A stretch of DNA of 64,000 nt, taken from Salvia splendens (lineage: Eukaryota; Streptophyta; Magnoliopsida; Lamiales; Lamiaceae). Positions within the stretch are counted from its first letter, which is position 1. The number at the start of each line of letters is the position of its first letter. A model generated the notes under the pieces. That model did no database searches. It worked only from the letters and a program-made list of their open reading frames with translations, and was not told the DNA's origin. The stretch lies in assembly GCF_004379255.2 (NCBI RefSeq), contig NC_056049.1, positions 22,676,063-22,740,062 on the forward strand, in the 5' to 3' direction. The translations under genes were made by a program, and so were the position numbers. Of this stretch, positions 9,051 to 22,223 are shown piece after piece.

Positions 9051-9060
9051 CTTTTATATA
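9051..9060 (-). promoter_or_regulatory. TATA box of the defensin-like gene
   Basis: TATATAAAAG on the minus strand, about 39 bp upstream of the ATG. This implies a very short 5' leader. Confidence 0.5.
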
Positions 9061-9102
9061 ATGATGTATAAGATGTATGGAGTAATATATATAGGTGCAA
9101 GA

Positions 9103-9310
9103 TTATCTCTTAAAAATGATTCATAGTAGTAATTATTTATGACAAATAGCTCTTTTAATGATTAATAGTAGTATTTATTAATGATATACAGATCTTAAAA
9201 TGATTATTAGTAGTATTTATTTATGAGAAATTTCAGAGTTTAGGTGTCTAATTAGCTGTTAAAATGACTAATGGTAGTAATTATTTATGACAAATTTCTT
9301 ATTTTAGGTG
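9103..9310. repeat. four diverged tandem modules upstream of the defensin-like gene
   Basis: Four imperfect copies of TTAAAATGATTAATAGTAGT followed by AWTTATTTATGA start near 9110, 9152, 9195 and 9258. Two of them are followed by a shared TTTAGGTGTCTA. They fill the proximal promoter. Confidence 0.65.
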
Positions 9311-9709
9311 TCTATTTTGCTTAAATTTATTGCCAACAATAGCGTAAAAAACATTTATTATTGCATGATTTTATTGAAAATAAATCATGTGATTTCATTA
9401 ACTAATAGATATACCATGATAAGAAAACCGAAATACTACATCTCTGTATGCGAAAATTAATTTGGTTATTTCATTTGACTTATCTATCAAAACTATTCTA
9501 TATTTATTTTATTTGATAAAGTGGTTCTTATTTTTTACTAAAAAGACTTTAATCATTTTCTCGTTACGTATCTTTCTTACTTCAATAATTTTATATTAAA
9601 ATGCACACTGTATATAGTAAATCTATTTCTTTTATGGACGGATGTTGTATGAATTACTTCTATGTTTGGTAAATGAAGTAATTGATATAAAATTGAATTT
9701 GAATAATTT

Positions 9710-10095
9710 GTGTATACCCACTATACACAACATACACACTCACATACACTTCACATAAAATACACATACTATACAGGCATACACGCACTTCACACACTAT
9801 ACACACACACTACACACATTATACAGAAAATACATTCAATGTACACAATATACACACACTGCACACACACACTATACATAAAATATACACATTGCACACA
9901 CTATACAAAAAAACTCACTCCACACATTGCACACTATACACACATGCTATACACAAAATAAACACACTACATACACTATACACAAAATACACATACTACA
10001 CACATTGCACACAAAATACACCCGCGACGCAAATTTTACATAAAATACCCACACTACGCACACTATACCCGAAATACACACTATTCACAAACTAA
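9710..10095 (+). repeat. degenerate ACACACTATAC minisatellite
   Basis: About 380 bp built from a degenerate unit near CACACTATACACAAAAT. It is open in long frames only because of its composition (Tyr/Thr/His repeats), so no gene is called. Confidence 0.85.
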
Positions 10096-10195
10096 AATTT
10101 CAAATTTGGTTCAGTTTAAACTTTTGGAAAATTTCAGTTTTTTTATTCAGATTGGAAAAAAAATCTAAAAGTGAAAAAAATCCAAAAATTGGATG

Positions 10196-10432
10196 CCTGA
10201 AATGTGTAAAATGTGTGTAAAGTATGTAGTGTGTGAAAATTGGGCAGTGTGCGTAGTGTGTGAAATTTATGTAGTGTATGAATGTGTGTAGTGTGTGAAA
10301 TTTGGGCAGTGTGTGTAGTGTGTGAAATGTGTGTAAAGTGTGAAGTGTGTGAAATTTGGGCAGTGTGTATAGTGTGTGAAATTTATGTAGTGTGTGAAAT
10401 GTGTGTAGTGTGTGAAATTTGTGTAGTGTGTG
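10196..10432 (-). repeat. the same minisatellite in inverted orientation, first part
   Basis: Units of GTGTGTAGTGTGTGAAATTT, the reverse complement type of 9710-10095. The array stops abruptly at the LTR start at 10433 and resumes at 11941. Confidence 0.85.
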
Positions 10433-11940
10433 TGTTGGAACATACATACTAAAAAACATTTTTTGAGTTTATTATGAATTTGATAAATTGCTTGTATATT
10501 GTAAACTTTCCTCATTTAATGAGAATAATAAATGTTTTCTTCATGCTATGTATTTTACTTTAATGGGTATTGACCGTCTTTAATTATATTATTAAAATGC
10601 CGGAAAGTAAAATCAGTCTAAGTCTTCTACATTGAAGGCTGGGTCGTGGAACATGTCATCATAGTAGGTGGCCCAGCCGGAACCTCGTAGAAGTAAAATT
10701 TTTTCACAACCTAGATAGACTTTGGCAACCTATCGCGAAAGGTTGCAGTGTCCATCCGAAAGTCATATTTACCTTGAGAATGACTAGTGACACTGGTGTG
10801 GTATAGCATTGAAATGATCTAAAATATAGACACGTCTTTATTGCTATATACTGTAAGACGATTTCTTGGAGATTTAATATTTCTTAACCTTTGTAATAAT
10901 ATAGGGCACACGTTATTTAATCATACACTGCTTTGACTTATCAGTAGGTGCAGGTTTTTCGTAACCCAATATTACTGATATCTTGGGCAGTAGTAATTGG
11001 TAACTAGTATGCTGTTAGTTTTATTATTACACTGAAACATGTGCCTGCGCGGTATGACTATATCCCCAAGAGTTGTTCGAGAAAAGTTTTATTGTTCGAA
11101 AACCCGGCCGGTTTGGATTTTATCCAAGAATAATAGAAAAGGCAAAGTATATTTTAATATACTTCTCGTACTAGACAAACTCTTGGAAATAAAAGATATT
11201 GATTAATTTACAGTCCATAGCAGACAACAAATTAATTAATGGATATAGAAAGTCTTAGACACGGGAAATAATATATTAAATAGGTTAACCCAGATTGCTT
11301 GTAATCACGGATTGGATGGGCGGTTAGTATTTCTTCGATAGTGGCACAAGAAATATGCCATTGGCCTTATATTGAATTATGGGTTATAATTTAATTAGTA
11401 AAGAAGGTCCAATAGGGGAGGCCCAATCCAAGCCCCATAGATCCCTAACCTAGCCCATACACAAACTCTATAAATAGGGATGAAGGAGGTGTGACATATA
11501 TACATAACACATGAAGTGAAACCCTAGCCTCCACACAAGGAATTTTCGGCCATCTCTCTCATAGAGGAATTCGAAATTCCTCTGTTGTGTGTTCTTGGCA
11601 TTCTTGTCTTCTCCTTCAAGATCCCTATAATTTCTAAGAGATTCCTCCCGCAAGGAATTTAGATCTAGAGTTGGGTCATAGGTTAGAAGATCATTGGCCT
11701 TGCAATCACATTCAAGCTTCAAGATCTACACGTGGAGAAGTAGCAAGCCACTTCGATCTTTGAAGAATCATAATTGTAAGTATTCAACGACATAATTTAA
11801 TTCTAAATTATGTGATTAATTGCGCAATAATATGTCTATACATGTTCAAGCATGAAATTGAATCGTATCCACATAATCTCCTAAATAGATTCTTTTGCGA
11901 ATTTATTTAATTTGTATTTTCCGTTGCGATATCCCCAACA
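10433..11940 (+). mobile_element. probable solo LTR (about 1.5 kb) inserted in the minisatellite
   Basis: The segment has inverted termini TGTTGG...CCAACA and interrupts a uniform repeat array. The flanks are GTGTG and ATGTG, compatible with a target duplication blurred by the repeat. A TATA box (CTATAAATAGG) at about 11468 is followed by a leader-like stretch, as in a retroelement LTR promoter. No coding domain, second LTR or primer-binding site was found, so a solo LTR is the simplest reading. Assignment to copia or gypsy is not possible by eye. Confidence 0.65.
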
Positions 11941-12085
11941 ATGTGTAGTGTGTGAAATGTGTGTAGTGCGAGAAATGTGTGAAATTTGTATAGTGTGTGT
12001 GTAGTGTATGAAACGTGTGATATGTGTGTAGTGTGTGAAGCTGTGAAATATGTGTAGTGTATGTGAAATGTGTGTAGTGAAGCTA
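11941..12085 (-). repeat. inverted minisatellite, second part
   Basis: The GTGTGTAGTGTGTGAAAT array continues here after the LTR and ends near 12080. Confidence 0.85.
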
Positions 12086-12798
12086 TCTAATTTTATGACT
12101 ATTTGGAATTCCAATTTTCTACTTTTGATATGGAATTCAAATCATGGAATTGAAAATTTTGGAATTATGATTCAATTCCAATTCAATACATTGTTGTGAT
12201 ATCAAACAACGTAATTGGAATTGAAACCTCCAATTTCAATTACATAGCTCCAATTCCAAGTTTCCAAACACACCACACGATTTCTTCAAAATTACCAATT
12301 TTATGAATAGAATGATCGTGCTCTACTTCATAGACTTGTAACTTGTCACGTTGTATTGAAATACACATCTACGATAAAGTATAACTACTTCGCGTAATAA
12401 ATCGGGTTTGTGTGTGATTTAACAAATAAGCGCGCCAAATTCGCATCTGAATTCCCTTCGTAATCTCATCTCTCTCTCTGATGATCACCAAACTCTCCAA
12501 ATCCATTTCGAAAAATTCTCCAAACGAAATGAATTCCTTCAAAATCCTTGATTTCTGATGGCGAATCTTTGTGGTGCGCTACTGAATTTATTGGATCATT
12601 GTAAAAACCAAACCTGTCAAATCCAAGTAATCCCACCCAAACATAACAAATCTTCGCAATAGGTTGAATCGATTTCTAGGTATTTCATGATTATCTTCAG
12701 AGGAATAGTGCATTCGCATCATCTATGAAGACGACACGGATGGTTGGGACGACAGATAGGTTTGTTCGGTGGATAGGGCGAGATTTGGTTCAGATGGA
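12086..12798 (+). promoter_or_regulatory. promoter and 5' UTR region of the PRAF-type gene
   Basis: 12100-12280 is AT-rich with many GGAATT/AATTCC palindromes, possibly an old MITE. 12430-12560 is CT-rich (TCTCTCTCTCTGATGATC), typical of a plant core promoter or leader. A 5' UTR intron is possible in 12670-12790 but not proven. Confidence 0.4.
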
Positions 12799-15700
12799 AT
12801 GGCAGATCCACCTAGCTTCGACAATGATCAGGTAGAATGACAGTCTATATCCTCCTTCGATGAATCATACTGCAACTTCTTAGAATGCGTTTTGTGATTG
12901 TTTTATTTCTCCTAATCCTTAGAAAATAGATGATGTTATTCTTAGGTTTCGCGCACGAATATCATATGCAAACGTGGTTACTCTACACATAAGCTGTTCG
13001 CATCACAGAAATCATGATTCACAGGTCCAAATGCATAAAATTCCTAGACGCTTGGACGATGTGAAATTTCAAACAATGAGAATGTAGCTTGTAAGACAGC
13101 CTAGATTGCTTTACGTCAGAGTAAATTGGTTAGTCACTCGAAATCGAATTAGAAGTTAAACTATGTTGTCTAGGATCATACATTTTTCATGATTCATATA
13201 ATGAAAAATACAAGAATAGAATTATTAAGAGTCATTATAATATTTCAAATCCAGAGGATTTGGTAAAGGCAGTGCTTTGGAAGTTCGTCCTTCTTGATTG
13301 CGTATCGGAACTTGGTTCAGTGTTTCTTATATTACTAGATACAAAGTGATTGGTTGGATGCTTATCTCCTCATGCCATTTTATGTTTTCCTTGAAGGCAC
13401 TCATTCTGTTGAAGAAAGGAACACAGCTAATCAAGTATAGCAGAAAAGGGAAGCCTAAATTTTGCGCATTCAGACTTTCTCCAGTAAGCAATTAGTATCA
13501 CTTTTTGTTGTTTTACCAATTCACATAATTCTCCAACCTCCATACAGTTTCTAGCTTTCATTCTAAAATGACAAACCAGTTTTACTTGATCATCTATTTA
13601 CTTACTCTTATCTTTGAGAATTAAGTTGAACGAGAAAACCCTTTGAATTTGAGTTTTCCTTGTTTCCAGGATGAAGCAACATTAATATGGTACTCGCATG
13701 GATCAGAAAGGAAGCTAACGCTATCTTCTGTTTCAAGGATTATTCAAGGACAGAGAACTGTGAGTTGCTCTTTTCAGGATTAGGGAGTGTATATCTTGTT
13801 AATGAGTTATGATTATACTACCTCAACAAAATCATTTATTACAGGGAGACACTGATTAATTGAGAATGCTGTTTTTGATTGTCCTATATCTCAATATAGC
13901 CTGTTTTCAAAAGATTTTTGCGTCCGGAGAAGGAGTACTTGTCATTTTCATTGATATATAATAACGGCGAGAGATCTCTCGATTTGGTCAGGATCTATGT
14001 TTTGTTTTAATAATTGAAGTGGAAATTTATTTTTAAGACTCACCAGTTCTGTCTCCTCCTTTGACAGATCTGCAAGGACAAAGTTGAGGCTGAAATCTGG
14101 ATTGCTGGTCTGAAATCTTTAATATCAACTGGCCAATCACGCAGTAGGCGTACCAACAGCAATGTTAATGATGTAATTTGGTTAAAGCTCTTTTCCGTAG
14201 AGTTATATCATTGTTGCCATCTTTTTTTGATAATTTTTCAGAGAGCATTGTTATGTTCACTTTCAATATGGACTTCCATAAATTTAACAAAGACGCGTGA
14301 GGCTATCTTTTTCTCATAAATCTTCAAAATCTGATTTGAGTTAATTTGATTAATCATTCACTACAGTTCCATTGTCACTGTTCTGATTCACATGTGTGTT
14401 TTCAGTTGCATGGTAGGAGTGATATCTCTCAAGATAGTTGTGGATTCGGAGCACTAGATTGCACACCGAGTGCTTCTCGCAGAGTGTCCACCAATTCTCG
14501 AGATAGTAGCGTCAGTTCTTCAAGCTCACACGTGGGTTTTGAATTTGCTAATATGCAAAGGACAAGTTGTGCAGATGGTTTCCGGGTAAGTGTCTCGAGT
14601 AATCCTGGTTGTTCAAGTCTGAGTTCTGGACCAGATGACATAGAATCACTTGGTGATGTTTTTCTCTGGGGAGAGATCTGGTCGGATGGAGGGGACACAG
14701 ACGTAACTGGAAAACCTGTTCCAGTAAAGGTTGATGTGCTGACTCCGAAACCATTAGAAACAAATATAGTACTTGACGTGCACCAAATTGCTTGTGGTGT
14801 TCGGCATATTGCTCTAGTTACAAGACAAGGTGAGGTTTTCACTTGGGGTGAAGAATCCGGGGGTAGGCTGGGTCATGGTATCGAGAAGGACTTCAGTTGT
14901 CCTCGACTAATAGAATTTTTGGCGGTTACAAATATTGATTACATTGCTTGTGGAGAGTTTCATACAGGTGCAATCTCTTCATCCGGTGATTTATACACCT
15001 GGGGTGATGGTACCCACAACGCGGGGATTCTTGGTCATGGAAATGATGTTAGCCACTGGATTCCCAAAAGAGTTTCTGGACTTTTAGAAGGCCTTCAAGT
15101 TCTGTCAGTTGCATGTGGTGCCTGGCATTCAGCACTGGCCACTTCTTCAGGAAAATTGTTTACATTTGGCGATGGAATGTTCGGAGCTTTAGGTCATGGT
15201 GATCGGAAAAATGTACCTTTCCCAAAGGAGGTCAACTCATTGAGTGGACTTAAAGCTATTGCTGTTTCCTGTGGTGTATGGCATACTGCTGCTATAATAG
15301 AAGTTAGTAATCAGTCTGGATCAAATGTTTTGTCTAAGAAGTTATTCACCTGGGGTGATGGTGATAAATATCGATTAGGTCATGGAAACAAGGACACCTA
15401 TCTTACCCCAACCTGTGTATTTTCCCTCATTGATTATAACATCCAGCAGATGGCATGTGGCCATAACATGACCATTGCCCTCACAACATCAGGTCATGTC
15501 TTCAGTATGGGAAATAATGCATATGGTCAGCTGGGCAATCCTCAATCCGATGGAAAGGCTCCTTGTTTAGTACAAGACAGATTGGTAGGAGAGTTTGTCG
15601 AACAGATCTCCTGTGGCGCAGATCATGTTGTAGTCTTCACTACAAGAGGTGACGTATTTACTTGGGGAAGAGGAGCCAACGGAAGACTAGGACATGGAGA

Positions 15701-17794
15701 CACTGAAGATCGAAATGTTCCCACGTTGGTCGAAGCACTTAAAGACAAGCATGTGAGAAATATCTCATGTGGATCAAATTACACGACGAGTATATGCATC
15801 CATAAGTGGGTGTCTGGAGTAGATCAGTCGATATGCACAGCTTGCAAGCAGGCTTTTGGTTTTACTAGAAAACGACGTAGCTGTTATAACTGTGGAATGG
15901 TGCATTGCCATAACTGCATTTCGAAGAAGGCAATGAGAGCAGCTCTTGCCCCTACACCAGGGAAACCTCACCGAGTGTGTGACTCTTGCTACATGAAACT
16001 TAAAAAGTCAGCAGAGACCGGCACTTCATCAACTGTTATTCACAGAGCATCTGCTACTCGTCGTTCTCGGACAAACCGAGAGAAAAAAAGGTCACGGGTT
16101 CTGCTCCCCTCAGCCATGGAGCCTGTTAGGTACCTCGAGATCAAGTCTGGAGGTGGTGGACTGAAGGCTGATAGCTATTCCGTTGTTCGTGCATCGCAAG
16201 TTCCATCGCTTGTGCAGCTGAGGGATGTTGGTTTCCCAAGTTCACTCAGTGCTCTTCAATATGCTTTAAAGCCCGTTAACATATCATCATCACAGCCTCA
16301 GCCACAATATCAGTCCATTTCAAGGCCTGCTTCCCCATACTCGAGAAGGCCCGGTACTCCACCTTCTTCTAATCCAGTATACTCTAGGGGTGTTATTGAT
16401 TCTTTAAAGATGTCAAATGATATATTATCACAAGAGATTGCCAAATTGCAGAACCAAGTATGGTCCCTCATCCTTACAATGTTGATTGTCATACTTTGGT
16501 TTGTAATTTCCTCTAATATTGTTCGTTTCCATCACATGTCCTCAGGCTAAGAATTTAAGACAAAACGGTGAAACTAAAGAAAAAGAAATCCACAAGTTAA
16601 TGAAATATGCAGATGATGCTACTCTATTGGCTGCAGATAGATCTTTTAAATGTATCAGAGCAACGCAAGCCACCAACACCATCACAGCTGAGGTACTCAA
16701 TCTTTGCCTTTGATTGTCCATTTTCACAGGAGATTTTTTTCATTTTTATATTTAACTTTTTAACTATTCCTTTCCAATTGTTAAACAAAATCAATACTCC
16801 TTGTGTCCCCGCGCGCGCTCTGTTTACCCCTTGATGATTAGGTTTCAGATTTTTTTTACCTTTGCCATACTTAACATCCTCATTGTATTAATCGCGTGCA
16901 TGTGTAATCGTTCTTTTTATTTTCCAGATGAAGGAGATTAGAAAAAAATTGCCCCCGGAGATATCCGAGGGTGATTTTTTCCAAAACGTGCACGCTGAAA
17001 TCGAGTCTCTTCTGGAGACAATACGTATGCTAGTATCTGAAGACAATTCTACTTTTCCAGCATATCAAAATCATTATGAGAATACAGCATTGCGCGGTGA
17101 ATTAGCTGTTTATTCTGCTACTACGGCTACACGTCAACCCAGCTCAGAAAATGTCCCAGGGACTCCAGAATTTGCTCAAATGGAGGGACAAAGGGAAGTT
17201 ACCGAACAATTTGAACCAGGTGTCTATGTAACATTCATCCAACTTGCAGATGGAACCAAGTTATACAAGGGGGTTAGATTCAGGTATGTTGGCATTAGAC
17301 TCTCCCATATTACAAAATTGCATGTTCGGCAAATATGCACTGACAATGTGGATGAATATTCATGCACTGAATTCTTTTTTTCCCCTACTATAGCAATCTA
17401 CAAACTTTGATGATTTTCCTTGCTAAGTCCCATTAACAAATCATCAAAGTTATGAGAATTAGCTTTATTGCACACATTAAGCATTTATGCTTAATTTTGC
17501 TACCTATGTTGATGATTATTCTATTCATGGAGAAAATTTTGGTGAAAAAATCTGCTATAAGCATGCGAAAGAAAACTGAAATTGTGTTGCTGCATTGTTC
17601 CTTACCACTTGACATGGTTTGAATTTCTCTATAGCAAGCGAAGATTTGCCGAGCAGCAGGCAGAAGGATGGTGGAAAGAAAACAAGGATAGAATGCTAAA
17701 GAAATACATTCCTAATAAACGAACTAGGCCATCGTCGGAGGCACTTCCAACTCTAACCGATCAAGATAACCCGGAAGCGCACGAAACAAACTAG
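12799..17794 (+). CDS. PRAF-type RCC1-repeat protein with PH, FYVE and BRX domains (9 exons)
   Basis: Exons: 12799-12831, 13397-13483, 13670-13759, 13900-13986, 14068-14172, 14406-16457, 16546-16692, 16928-17283 and 17635-17794. All borders are GT-AG, and the 3117 nt give 1038 residues. Order of domains: N-terminal PH-like region (about 10-120, with FLRPEKEYLSFSL and ICKDKVEAEIWIAGL), a Ser-rich linker, seven RCC1-type repeats (about 205-590; GEESGGRLGHG, WGDGDKYRLGHG), a FYVE zinc finger (about 600-665; CTACKQAFGFTRKRRSCYNCG), a coiled-coil stretch and a C-terminal BRX domain (about 955-1010; EQFEPGVYVTF...KRRFAEQQAEGWW). The start MADPPSF fits the family. In this family PH and FYVE bind phosphoinositides, the RCC1 propeller may act on small GTPases, and BRX mediates protein contacts at the plasma membrane. 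All exons are open; it looks functional. I do not assign a family member number. Confidence 0.92.
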
Positions 17795-18589
17795 GCGCCA
17801 AATCTTTCGTTCTATATAGTTATGTTAGATTTTATAGGGACTAGTTATACAGTCTCATTCATGGAAGTGCACTGATACCTAAAGGAGAGACTAATTGGTG
17901 AGACGAGGTATAGCATACTAGATATTTATGTTGATCTCCTTTTAATTCACATTTTCGATGTAGGACAATTACGTGTGAATATTTCATCCGTACTCCTCTA
18001 GTAAATTGAACATTTCTTTGATCAATTCATGACTATTCCTTTTTCGAGAAATATTTTTAAAATTTCATTTTCTCTAACCCAAGAATATAAAACATAGATA
18101 TAGCTAGTCCTTCAATCAGATTATTCAAATCAAATGAGTTTCACTTTTTTCCAAAAATGATGTAAAGGAACACAAAATTCAATAATGTGTGTTTTAGACT
18201 GTGCTGACTTAATTAATGAATAAAAGTAAAATATTAAAGTCTCAGCTAACAGCTATATTAATAATAATATTTTAGTAGAGACGAAAAAATGATAATTTTA
18301 TGATATTAATGTTCATGCCAAAGTAATTAAAGCAAAGCCCTACTGGCTCAACAAGCTTCGAGAAGGACTTGAATGAGAGCTTTCAATCCCGCGTTTAAAC
18401 GTCAGCTTTCAAGAAATTATCGCAATTAAGAGTTAGCTCATTCAACTTTCTTCTTTCTTAAGTAATCCTTTGAAATTTCCATCTACTTCCGGTTTTGATC
18501 CCACTCTTCAGAGTTCCACAGCAAACTGAATTTGTTCTTGTTATTCCGATTGTATTTTGATATTCATCTCACCTTTTAACTGAATATAT
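17795..18589 (+). other. intergenic: 3' UTR of the PRAF-type gene and promoter of the XBAT gene
   Basis: About 800 bp between two genes in the same direction. It is AT-rich with no ORF worth calling. The last 150 bp before 18590 is more mixed in composition, as in a leader. Confidence 0.4.
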
Positions 18590-21500
18590 ATGGGGCAGAG
18601 GCAATCAAAAGATGAATTACTGTACCAGCAAGCAAATTCTGGAAATATTGAAGGCGTCAAAGCGCTCCATAGAGATGGTGCCGGCCTTGGGGTGATTTTT
18701 CAGTGATTTTCCCCTATTTTCAGGATGTTATGTGGTTTTCACTGTGTGTTGTGTTGTGTTGTGCGCAAATTTCACTTGTGAGTCGGTTTTATTGGATATG
18801 TGCAGGAGAATTAAGTTTTTTGTTGTTAAAGTTTCAATTTTAGGTCATTATCATCTGTTACACGTATGCTTGTGTGAAAAATGTTGTTTTGTTTTATGAT
18901 TTTTCTTTGGTGAATAGAATTGTGTTCTTCACTGAGTGGATGATCATTTGAAAATTACAGAGGCTTTCATTTTTGTACCGTTTTATTCCATCATTTTCTA
19001 CCAGAAACATTTATGCTGAGAATGTATTCGTCTGTAGATATGATGGGAGTTGGTATTTATCCCGGAGTATACTGTAATATGTTTATCGATGCGAGCATTC
19101 GTTCTATAAGAGGAGCACTAGATTTCTTTATAACCGTGTGTTAGATATTGTAAGGCATGGTATTGTGGAAAACATGTAAAATGGCTTGGGCTGATTTTTC
19201 CATTGATTAAATGGTGATTGTGGTGGCAGTGGGTTGATAAAGAGGGGAAGACTCCACTCATTGCTGCTTGTATGAATCCACAGCTTTTTAATGTAGCCAA
19301 AACATTAATTGAATTGGGTGCTAATGTCAATGCCTACCATCCAGGTATATTCCATACACCTCCAAATATCTATCACTTCATCTTCAATGTTTAATGTGTG
19401 TCTTGATTTTCTCTCTCTGTGTTTTCTCATACTTCTCTAAATGTACTAGTTCATTTCTCAGGGGCAAGGATCTAGGATTAAGTTGTACAAAAATGGCAGG
19501 GTGAAGAGAGAATAAAATGTTTGGAGTCAGTTTAAACCTTAAAGATTAAGTGATATGCCACCCTTCACAGCTAGTAACCTATGATTAATGGTTATCTTCT
19601 GCATGGTTTTGAATGAGAGAAGGAAGCAACAAATTCTGTTTTCGACTCTGACTCTCCCACTATGTAATAGGCTGTGCTGATTAACTCAATAGGAATGACT
19701 TTACATTTCACTCACTGCATTTACCTTTTATTAGGATAATGAAAACTTTTTTATATCATGCTCATTTACCTAGTTCCCCCTCAAACATCTTGTAATCCCT
19801 GCTGCTTCATTTTCCTTATTTATATGTATCTGTGTATTTGTTCTGGATGAATTGCTCTTCCTAAGTTGTTTTTCCCTCCTTAAGGTCCACATAATGGAAC
19901 ACCCCTGCATCATGCTGCAAAAAGAGGTCTCGAGCAGACTGTGAGGTTACTTCTTTCACATGGAGGTGCATACACTTTGTAGTCTTCAATATTATTGGAG
20001 TTGCTAAAATATAATTTTCTTTTCTTCCTGTGTCCTTTTCTTTAATCAATCCATACTATTGCAAATTTCAGCAAATGCACTGCAAATGAATGATTATGGC
20101 CAAACCCCTCTTGATCTTGCTCGAGCCAAGGGGCATGCTAGTGTTGTCAGAGCAATAGAGGTACCTTCTATCTGCTTATTACCATTTCTACAGAGCTGTT
20201 CACTCAAATACACTGATATCGCCTTCTTAAGCAGGATTCAAATAATCTTAACCTTTTTATAATGCACAGGGGCATGTATGCTTATTCTCTGGTTGGCTGC
20301 GGGAACTTTATGGACCTGGCTTTCTAGAACATCTGGCTCCACAGTTGCTTTCAAGAAAAATGTAGGTGCAATGCTCATATTACAAACTAATGTGATTCTT
20401 TTAAAAGAAATCTTATGAAAGAAACTAGTTTGTGGATGGTCCCTTTTTTCAGAATGTTGCCCATCTTTACTCTAGGCAACATGATCAAGTTACTTATCAT
20501 GGCAATCTCATTGTTTTTACATTGATATATAATAATATATGCAGATGGGTGGTTATTTTGCCTATTGGTTCCCGGAAACTGCACAAACCTTTCAAGTTGG
20601 AGCTCGTGATATACTCTGGTGTACAGGTTCCACACTGAAATTTACCAATACTGTAATCTTTTTAATGTCCATAAAAATTCTCAAAAAATGTCCATGGTGT
20701 ATTCATTCATCTGCTTAGATCATTGTTAACTCGTAATTTCCTCATATACACACCCAATCCAGCAAAATACACACAAATAAACACTAGTCTGTTAAAGCAA
20801 ATAATTAAGAAGGGTTTCCATACTTCAAATTGAGGAAGATTTTTTATATTATGTCAATCACTACATATCAACAAATCTTCTGTTCTTCACGTTCTTCTAC
20901 TTGTTTCATCAGGAAGGCCAACCACGTACAATTATTCCACTCTGGAAGGCCAATTTAGAGGAACCTAATTGTAACCGGCCTGATCCTGTGGCTATAATAT
21001 CTAATATTTCAAGAAGTAAGTTCGTGACTATATTAAATGTTTTACTATCTATTGAGCTATACTAGACAGGTAATCAGCTTTTATCTTAATACATAGTCAG
21101 GAAACACTGGAGGAGAAAGCGAGCAATAAAGGCCTGCCAAATGCCGATTTGTAAGCACACTGAATTTTATAATCGTTGTAAGTACTCTCTTGGATGGGTT
21201 TCAGTCTTGCTTCCTGGCTTTGCAGATTCTCGTATCAAACTCGCACCTTTACGTGATAGTGAAAAACTGCACCTGCAGCGCTTTTGTAATGCTTGCAAAG
21301 GAATTCCTCAGGTATAATTTTTTTAATGTATTTTTATGTGGATTGTTTGAATTTTGAGTAAGTAGACCAACTGCTGCTATTTCAAATTCCTTTCTTAATA
21401 ATTCAATTTATTGGGTTTCAAAGAAACAGGTGAGGCATCCGTATATTCCTTTCAACAACCAAGTCCCTTCTGCTCCTACTGTCTCGATACCAACTTTTGA

Positions 21501-22074
21501 AGACGAAGAATTAGCTAGGGCAATAAATGCCTCCCTTGAGTCTTCCCCACATAAAATCCCACCAAACATGGATATGTATGTTGGATCTGTTACACACCCG
21601 TCCGCAAGTCCAGCCAACGTTGTAAACAGTTCCGATCACACAAAGAGTTATGCTAGTGAGGCTTCTGCTAGCCACACGGCATATAGAAACAAATTTGGAG
21701 TTCAGGAAGCTGATCCATCTGACAATCCTGCAACTCCGAAAATTTCTTATCCTGTCACTAGTCCAACAGCTCCCGTTGCACATCCAGCAGGTAAAGATGA
21801 TGGTCCAATATGGTATCCGTCAAATGACATGAGCCCTGTCCATGCATCTTCTCCCTCTGCAGCATCCACGTCCCCAAGCAGTCAAGAAAATGGCGAAGAT
21901 GCTTCACATTCATCTTGTACAATATGCCTGGATGCTCCGGTTGAGGGAGCTTGCATTCCATGTGGACACATGGCAGGATGCATGATGTGTTTGAATGAGA
22001 TTAAGGGCAAGAACTGGGGTTGCCCTGTTTGCCGCACCAATATTGAGCAGGTGGTACGGATATACGCTGTCTAG
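18590..22074 (+). CDS. XBAT34/35-like ankyrin-repeat RING E3 ubiquitin ligase (10 exons)
   Basis: Exons: 18590-18691, 19230-19344, 19885-19965, 20072-20160, 20270-20361, 20545-20626, 20913-21015, 21097-21150, 21226-21311 and 21430-22074. All borders are GT-AG; 1449 nt give 482 residues. The start MGQRQSKDELLYQQ is characteristic, with a Gly2 fitting N-myristoylation. Three ankyrin repeats lie at about 10-130 (GKTPLIAACMN, GTPLHHAAKRG, GQTPLDLARAKG). A conserved middle region follows (CLFSGWLRELYGPGFLEHLAPQLLSR, here given only in part: WLRELYGPGF). A C3HC4 RING closes the protein (about 430-470; CTICLDAP, PCGHMAGC, CPVCRTNIEQ). It should transfer ubiquitin to proteins bound through the ankyrin repeats; Arabidopsis XBAT35 acts in ethylene and defence pathways. 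The gene is complete. The Ser/Pro-rich linker in the last exon is the least conserved part. Confidence 0.93.
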
Positions 22075-22100
22075 GGCTACTACTAAAGAAGCCCGTGCTG

Positions 22101-22223
22101 GTAAGTTTCACGTCATTTTTTACTTACGTGCTCTGTGATTTAGCTTCTTATAGTTTCAAGTTTCATTTCTATTGTTTGCTTGCTGTAATGTTCGATTCTT
22201 GTTTTCTGTATCTTTTTTTTCAG
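22101..22223 (+). other. probable intron in the 3' UTR of the XBAT gene
   Basis: GTAAGT at 22101 and a T-rich tract ending in CAG at 22221-22223 make a well-formed intron 26 bases after the stop codon. At under 50 nt from the stop it should not trigger nonsense-mediated decay. Confidence 0.55.

Noticed and set aside
9710..10515. Open frames rich in Tyr, Thr and His in the minisatellite
   Set aside because: They follow from the repeat unit, exist on both strands and have no domain or splice structure.
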